Position numbers and translations under genes: made by a program
Assembly (NCBI GenBank): GCA_964455185.1
Contig: CAYVUR010000007.1
Coordinates: 1 to 27,599 of the forward strand
DNA from: CAISTG01 sp964455185
GTDB taxonomy: Bacteria > Patescibacteriota > Patescibacteriia > 2-01-FULL-39-33
Direction of reading: 5' to 3'
DNA: 27,599 nucleotides
The notes under the pieces: model-generated
What the model saw: only the letters and a program-made list of their open reading frames with translations
Databases searched by the model: none
What the model was told of the DNA's origin: nothing
In this document: one piece after another, positions 23,209 through 27,599 of the stretch
How the letters are laid out: each line of letters starts with the position of its first letter
Numbering within the stretch: the first letter of the stretch is position 1

Positions 23209-23805
23209 ACCTAATGGGATTCTTTCACAAAATTTTTTATACTTAGGAATTATTAATAACAACCTATCTATAAAAATACAAATTTTTTTTATAGGAATCT
23301 TAAAAATTAAAGGCAAAACACCTCCTAATAATTGAAAATTAAGACTAAAGATTCCCAATCCCATTCTTTCAATTTTATAAAAGGTAAATCCACTATCTAC
23401 TAGTAATTTTTTAATTGCTGACTCAGTATAACGAAAAAAATCATCAGGAGATCCGTGAATTTGATACATAAAAGGAACCGCAAAAATAAATTTTCCACCA
23501 GACTTCAATACTCTAAACGATTCTTTAAAACTATTGCCATAATCAAAAACGTGTTCAAAAACATTAAAAGAAATAACAGCATCAAAAGATTCATCATCTA
23601 ATGGAAATTTATCTTGTATATCAAAAACAATATCACAACCAAAATTATCATCTATATTAGCAGTAATTATTGAGTGTTCGCCTTTTATTAATTCATGATA
23701 GCCAGATTTCTTACTTCCTCCAATATCTAGAATATTACCATCAATATAAAGATTTTTTATTTTTTTGTATTCTTGCTCTCTTATTATTGAATATATTTTA
23801 TTCAT
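23185..23805 (-). CDS. Class I SAM-dependent methyltransferase (glycan locus, second)
   Basis: The 206 residues have a SAM motif NILDIGGSKKSGYHEL, an acidic residue after ITANIDD, the region FDAVISFNVFEHVFD and SGGKFIFAVPF, the Methyltransf_11 pattern. The stretch YQIHGSPDDFFRYT is seen in methyltransferases of O-antigen and teichoic loci. C-terminal part is hydrophobic (about 150-190), fitting a membrane-bound substrate. It overlaps the other methyltransferase gene by 4 nt (ATGA) and is the last gene of the operon. It likely methylates a sugar or caps the glycan, but which one is unknown. Confidence 0.9.
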   Translation of the reverse strand: MNKIYSIIREQEYKKIKNLYIDGNILDIGGSKKSGYHELIKGEHSIITANIDDNFGCDIVFDIQDKFPLDDESFDAVISFNVFEHVFDYGNSFKESFRVLKSGGKFIFAVPFMYQIHGSPDDFFRYTESAIKKLLVDSGFTFYKIERMGLGIFSLNFQLLGGVLPLIFKIPIKKICIFIDRLLLIIPKYKKFCERIPLGYFVIATK

Positions 23806-24437
23806 ATTTTTTTTATAATTGTTACGTGTGATGATCTTAAAATTGGAAAAATATTTGCTAAAAATGTCGATAAAAGAAAAACAATTTTATTATGAGACCA
23901 GCTTCCGTAATAAAATATAAGATCAATTTCTAATCCAGATATTGAATCAAAAGATTCTAAACTTATGGGGCGTAATATTTTTTTTAACGCTGATGGTGGA
24001 TATGGTTTGATGTGGCCAAAAGTATTCCAAACGGTTTTTGGCATGGGAGTTATTATAATAATTTTTCCTTCTTTTTTTAAAACTCTTCTCATCTCAATAA
24101 TCATTTCTCTGGCTTTTATGGGAGACAGATGTTCTATAACATTAGAACAGTATACTATATCAAAAAAATCATTTTCAAAAGGAATATTACTAACGTCTCC
24201 AAATTTAACATTTAATCCATTATTCAGACATCGAAGAATTGCTTCTTGATTAATATCAATACCAAAAAAATTATCTTTATCCATATTAATAATCTCGCCC
24301 TCACCACAACCAACATCTAATATTTTTTTACCTTTTAAATAAATTTCAAAAATTGGATTTTTCTTTTTTATCCAATAAAAAAAAGATTTTATTATAAAAT
24401 TAAAATAATTTATATTTTTTGATAAGTAGTTAATCAT
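23802..24437 (-). CDS. Class I SAM-dependent methyltransferase (glycan locus, first)
   Basis: The 211 residues hold the motif KKILDVGCGEGEIINMD (about 37-53), FFGIDINQEAILR, FGDVSNIPFENDFFDIVYCSNVIEHLSP and KKEGKIIIITPMPKT. The N-terminal 35 residues are aromatic and basic, as in membrane-touching methyltransferases. It overlaps the double-GT4 gene by 8 nt and the next methyltransferase by 4 nt, so the three are co-translated. The stop is TGA. The function is probably modification of a sugar in the glycan built by this cluster. Confidence 0.9.
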   Translation of the reverse strand: MINYLSKNINYFNFIIKSFFYWIKKKNPIFEIYLKGKKILDVGCGEGEIINMDKDNFFGIDINQEAILRCLNNGLNVKFGDVSNIPFENDFFDIVYCSNVIEHLSPIKAREMIIEMRRVLKKEGKIIIITPMPKTVWNTFGHIKPYPPSALKKILRPISLESFDSISGLEIDLIFYYGSWSHNKIVFLLSTFLANIFPILRSSHVTIIKKI

Positions 24438-26580
24438 ATAAAGTAATAATTTTTACTATCAAATTTTTTAAATTATGATTTTCAATAACGATATTTCTTA
24501 AATATTTTTTAAAAGATAAATCATTTTTTAAAAAATATAAACTTCTAATTTTTGATACTAATTCTTGTAAATTATTTTTTTCAAAAAAATAATTTTTCCA
24601 ATCTTGACAAAAAACATCTTTTATTGACTCATTACAGGTTACCACTGGTAAACCACATGACATAGCTTCTAGCATAACTTTATCTAAACTCCCTGTACTA
24701 CTAGCATTAATCATTAAATCTGATTTTTGTAAATAATATACAATCTTATCGTTTGATAATGGACCAATAAAATTAATTATTGATGACAATTCTAAATCTT
24801 TAATTTTTTTCTGAAGTTTTTCAAAATATTTTTTATCCTCTTCTCTTACAACTCCACCGATTATCGTTAATTTAATGGGATTAATAAAACGTTTAAGCAA
24901 ATTAATGCAATCAATTATAATATCATAACCTTTTATTGGAGAAATTCTTCCAATTGCTATTAAATTAAAAACTGAACCATTTAATTGAGGAGATATGGTA
25001 AATTTATCAACATCTATTCCTTGTCCGACTATTTTTAATTTTTTACTTTTAATTCTAAAACCAGAAGCAGTAGAAGAAAAAACTAAATCTGTCAACACTT
25101 CCGCTAAACGTAATTCATTATTAACACTACCATGAGCATACCATAAACCAATCTTTTTTCTAAATAATTTCCAAATTATAAAGCCCATGATTACATAGAT
25201 AGGATTCATGTGCACAAACACTTTATCATATTTTTTTCGTTCGCGCCAAATTATTTTATAAAAATTAAAAATATACTTAACAGGAGAGGCGCCGATTTCT
25301 TTTCCAAGAGAAAAAACTCTGACATTATCTGGTAAATTATATTTTCCTTTTTCAAGACAAATAACTATTATTTCTTGACAATGTTTAGAAAATTCTTCAA
25401 TCCAAGAATGAAAAAAACCCAAGATACTATCTTCTATATTTACTTTTTGGGTTAGAATTAATAATTTAATTTTTTTTTCATTTACTAATTTTTGCCAAAT
25501 TTCTATTTGTAATTTTAATAAATCACTTTCGCTTGGCAAAAATTTTGTCGCCTCAAAAGCTTTGATAGAAATTTTTTTTCTTAAATCAAAATCTTCAATT
25601 AATCTTTTCATTGATCTAACTAAATAATCAAAATTATTTACAGGAATAATTAATCCATTTTCTTCATTAATTATAAAATCCTGAGCACACCCAACATCTG
25701 TCATAATGATTGGTAATCCAGCCTGAGCCGCTTCAACTATTACCATTCCCCAACCTTCAGAGCTTGAAGTTAATAAAAAAGCATCTCCTTTTTTATAAAA
25801 ATCCTTTAAATTATCAAGCCAACCTAAAAAAATAATTTTATCACTTATAGACAAATTATTAACCAATCTTTTTAAATTTAATTCCTCAGGTCCATTACCA
25901 GCTATTATTAATTTAGCATTTATTCCTTCATCATTTAATTTTTTTATAGCTTTAATTTGTAAATCTATATTTTTAATCTTAACAAGTCTAGCTGCGGTTA
26001 AAAAAATAAATTCATTACTAAAAGATTTTTTAGATTCTTTTAAAAATAAATTTTGTTGAAAATCAATTATTGAATCTTTAATTATTGGAATTACAAAAAT
26101 TTTATTATTATCTATTTTATATTTTCCTACAATCTGTTTTTGTAATCTTTTACTAACTACCCTAATGCTATCGGCTCTATTAATAAGAAAATGAGCAATT
26201 ATTTTTCTAAAAAAATTAACTTTTTCCCACCCATGTATCTGAATTTCTAATTTTAATTTAAATTTTTTAGAAATAATAAACCCTATTAATCCTATAAAAT
26301 ATTGATCTTGAACGGTTAGAATATTATATTTATTTTTTGAACATTCTTTATAAGAAAAAATTAATAATTTAAACCAATCAACAATTTTTATTGTTCTTTT
26401 TATTCCATATATAAAACCATTTTTTATTTCTATTTGGATATTATTTTTAGTTAAACAAATAAGATCATATCTTTCAACTAATTCTGCATATTTTAAAATT
26501 CTTCTATGTACATATGATTTATTATCAACTACTTTTTCATCTAAAGAAAAATTAAGTATTTTACTATTATTAAACGGCAT
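24430..26580 (-). CDS. Double glycosyltransferase, two fused GT4 (GT-B) units
   Basis: The 716 residues contain two complete GT-B proteins in a row. Unit 1 (about 1-365) has the C-lobe FIFLTAARLVKIKNIDLQIKA, AGNGPEELNL and SSSEGWGMVIVEAA, with the E-x7-E pair Glu275/Glu283. Unit 2 starts with IKLLILTQKVN at about 371. It has GQGIDVDKF, IAIGRISPIKGYD and ASSTGSLDKVMLEAMSCGLPVV, where Glu638 is the second Glu and Gly630 stands at the first. No stop or start-like gap separates the units, so it is a true fusion in this assembly. Two successive sugar additions to one lipid-linked acceptor are plausible. The gene begins 18 nt after the neighbouring GT4 gene and ends overlapping a methyltransferase. 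Confidence 0.92.
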   Translation of the reverse strand: MPFNNSKILNFSLDEKVVDNKSYVHRRILKYAELVERYDLICLTKNNIQIEIKNGFIYGIKRTIKIVDWFKLLIFSYKECSKNKYNILTVQDQYFIGLIGFIISKKFKLKLEIQIHGWEKVNFFRKIIAHFLINRADSIRVVSKRLQKQIVGKYKIDNNKIFVIPIIKDSIIDFQQNLFLKESKKSFSNEFIFLTAARLVKIKNIDLQIKAIKKLNDEGINAKLIIAGNGPEELNLKRLVNNLSISDKIIFLGWLDNLKDFYKKGDAFLLTSSSEGWGMVIVEAAQAGLPIIMTDVGCAQDFIINEENGLIIPVNNFDYLVRSMKRLIEDFDLRKKISIKAFEATKFLPSESDLLKLQIEIWQKLVNEKKIKLLILTQKVNIEDSILGFFHSWIEEFSKHCQEIIVICLEKGKYNLPDNVRVFSLGKEIGASPVKYIFNFYKIIWRERKKYDKVFVHMNPIYVIMGFIIWKLFRKKIGLWYAHGSVNNELRLAEVLTDLVFSSTASGFRIKSKKLKIVGQGIDVDKFTISPQLNGSVFNLIAIGRISPIKGYDIIIDCINLLKRFINPIKLTIIGGVVREEDKKYFEKLQKKIKDLELSSIINFIGPLSNDKIVYYLQKSDLMINASSTGSLDKVMLEAMSCGLPVVTCNESIKDVFCQDWKNYFFEKNNLQELVSKIRSLYFLKNDLSFKKYLRNIVIENHNLKNLIVKIITLYD

Positions 26581-26598
26581 AAAATGTGAAATATTATT

Positions 26599-27599
26599 TT
26601 ATATCTCATTATTCATTATTTTATTTAATAATTTTAAAATTGATGACTCCATTTTTTCTTGACTAAAATTATTTAATAAACTTTTTGATACATTTGAAAA
26701 TTTATTGCGTAAGTCTTTATTTTTATATAAATCAATAATAGCTGATTTTAATTGTTCTTTATTATTATATTCTATTAAAATACCATTGACTCCATTTTTA
26801 ATTAATTCTGGATTTCCACAAACATTAGTAGTAATTACTGGAATCCCATAAGCCATTGCTTCTAAAATAACATGAGATAATCCTTCGTACCCAGTATTAA
26901 GAATAAAAACATCAGATAATGAGAGATATTTATAAATGTCTTCTTTTGATTTTTTACCAACAGCCTCCTCAAATAAAACAGAATCTTTAATTAAATATTG
27001 AGGATCTTCAATGTTAATAAAAAATTTTAATTCTTCTGGAGTTATTCCTATTATTCTTAATTTAATCGGCCAATTATTAATTTTAATTAAATCATCAACA
27101 ACTAAATGTAATAGACCAAAACCCTTCCAAAAAACAGGGCGACCAATTGATATTATAATAAAATCAAAATTATTAAAACCTAATTCTTTACGAGCCAAGT
27201 CTCTTTGGGGTAAATATGAATATTTAGCCAAACAAAAAGAATTATATATAACAATGATTTTATTACTATCAACGCCCCAACCTATAACAATACCTTTTAA
27301 ATAATTACTTGGAGTAATAATTTTATCTGCTTGACGACAAACTAAAAATTCAATTTTTTTTAAAAAACCAATTTTGCCACCATAACTATTCTTTTGAAAA
27401 GAATCTATATCTATTGTTGATTTTTTATTAATATTTCTAAATTGTTCCCAAGCATAATCACCAACAACTTTAATTATTAATTTTTTACGTAAAATTTTAG
27501 CTACCAATAAAGCTGGTAATCCTGCATTAACTGGTCCTTGAGCATAAATCAATTTTGAATCTATAGATAAAAAAAATAATTTTAAAAAATATTTAATAT
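26599..27599 (-). CDS. GT4 family glycosyltransferase, 5' partial
   Basis: The frame is open to the right edge of the window, so the first part of the N-lobe is missing. A TTG at 27552 is inside the protein. The visible part has YAQGPVNAGLPALLVAKIL, the VVGDYAWEQF segment, ITPSNYLKGIVIGWGVDSNKIIVIYN and the C-lobe IIISIGRPVFWKGF. It ends with the donor-site pattern NTGYEGLSHVILEAMAYGIPVITTNVCGNPE, with both Glu of the E-x7-E pair. It is a retaining GT4 enzyme that uses a nucleotide sugar. It stands upstream of the twin-GT4 gene in one operon whose promoter lies outside the window. Confidence 0.92.
   Translation of the reverse strand, partial: IKYFLKLFFLSIDSKLIYAQGPVNAGLPALLVAKILRKKLIIKVVGDYAWEQFRNINKKSTIDIDSFQKNSYGGKIGFLKKIEFLVCRQADKIITPSNYLKGIVIGWGVDSNKIIVIYNSFCLAKYSYLPQRDLARKELGFNNFDFIIISIGRPVFWKGFGLLHLVVDDLIKINNWPIKLRIIGITPEELKFFINIEDPQYLIKDSVLFEEAVGKKSKEDIYKYLSLSDVFILNTGYEGLSHVILEAMAYGIPVITTNVCGNPELIKNGVNGILIEYNNKEQLKSAIIDLYKNKDLRNKFSNVSKSLLNNFSQEKMESSILKLLNKIMNNEI

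Noticed and set aside
19408..23804. Possible alternative genetic code with UGA read as glycine, as in some Patescibacteria.
   Set aside because: TGA ends the SDR gene at 19408-19410 and a methyltransferase at 23802-23804 exactly where the family ends and the next gene starts. No gene needs a read-through TGA.
26599..27552. A complete GT4 protein starting at TTG 27552.
   Set aside because: The frame continues open to the window edge, and the start of the GT-B N-lobe would be missing. It is a partial gene.
17390..27599. Horizontally acquired surface-glycan island.
   Set aside because: Base composition looks as AT-rich as the rest, and no integrase, transposase, direct repeat or tRNA-proximal attachment site was seen. 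The tRNAs at 16.5-16.7 kb are intact and unduplicated.

Overview
The window is an AT-rich bacterial contig piece that looks like a Candidate Phyla Radiation (Patescibacteria) genome. The reasons are tightly packed genes with 1-25 nt gaps, the near absence of Shine-Dalgarno sequences, AT-only leaders, tRNAs without encoded CCA, PEGA/beta-propeller and DUF2304 proteins, and a large surface-polysaccharide locus. TGA is used as a normal stop at 19408-19410 and 23802-23804, so the code is 11 and not the UGA=Gly code of Gracilibacteria/Absconditabacteria. The exact lineage cannot be read from the sequence. Both ends cut through genes, and an assembly gap of 28 N lies at 21460-21487.

Left part (1-5.1 kb): the 3' end of a membrane-anchored protein of unknown function converges on rplJ-rplL across a bidirectional terminator. 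rplJ has a strong sigma70-type promoter and a recognisable L10 autoregulatory leader that contains an intrinsic-terminator hairpin. murA and a PEGA/beta-propeller membrane protein form a divergent pair of genes. Next (5.1-11.0 kb, minus strand) is a housekeeping operon read rsmI-metG-cvpA-tatD-membrane protein-HIT, driven by a promoter that predicts a leaderless rsmI mRNA.

Middle (11.1-16.8 kb, minus strand): a redox/metal cluster read ZIP transporter, exported thioredoxin fused to CcdA/DsbD, methyltransferase, LutA-like CCG protein, LutB-like LUD iron-sulfur protein, tandem thioredoxin. The last gene has its own apparently leaderless promoter overlapping the end of the LutB-like gene. Upstream are tRNA-Val(CAC) and tRNA-Ala(CGC).

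Right part (16.9-27.6 kb): a surface glycan locus. A minus-strand operon (SDR sugar-nucleotide enzyme, two GT2 enzymes, DUF2304 and rlmH) diverges from a plus-strand pair (polyprenyl-phosphate sugar transferase, Wzx-type flippase) over a 120-nt region with back-to-back promoters. The pair converges on a minus-strand cluster of two methyltransferases, a double-GT4 fusion and a further GT4 that runs off the window. Together these genes would make, initiate, extend, modify and flip a lipid-linked glycan.

The most notable points are the L10 leader with attenuator, the compact and probably leaderless promoters, the thiol/iron-sulfur/ZIP cluster, an SDR enzyme with the catalytic Tyr replaced by Phe, the two C34 tRNAs in an AT-rich genome, and the twin-GT4 fusion. 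No CRISPR array, insertion sequence, phage or integrase was seen.
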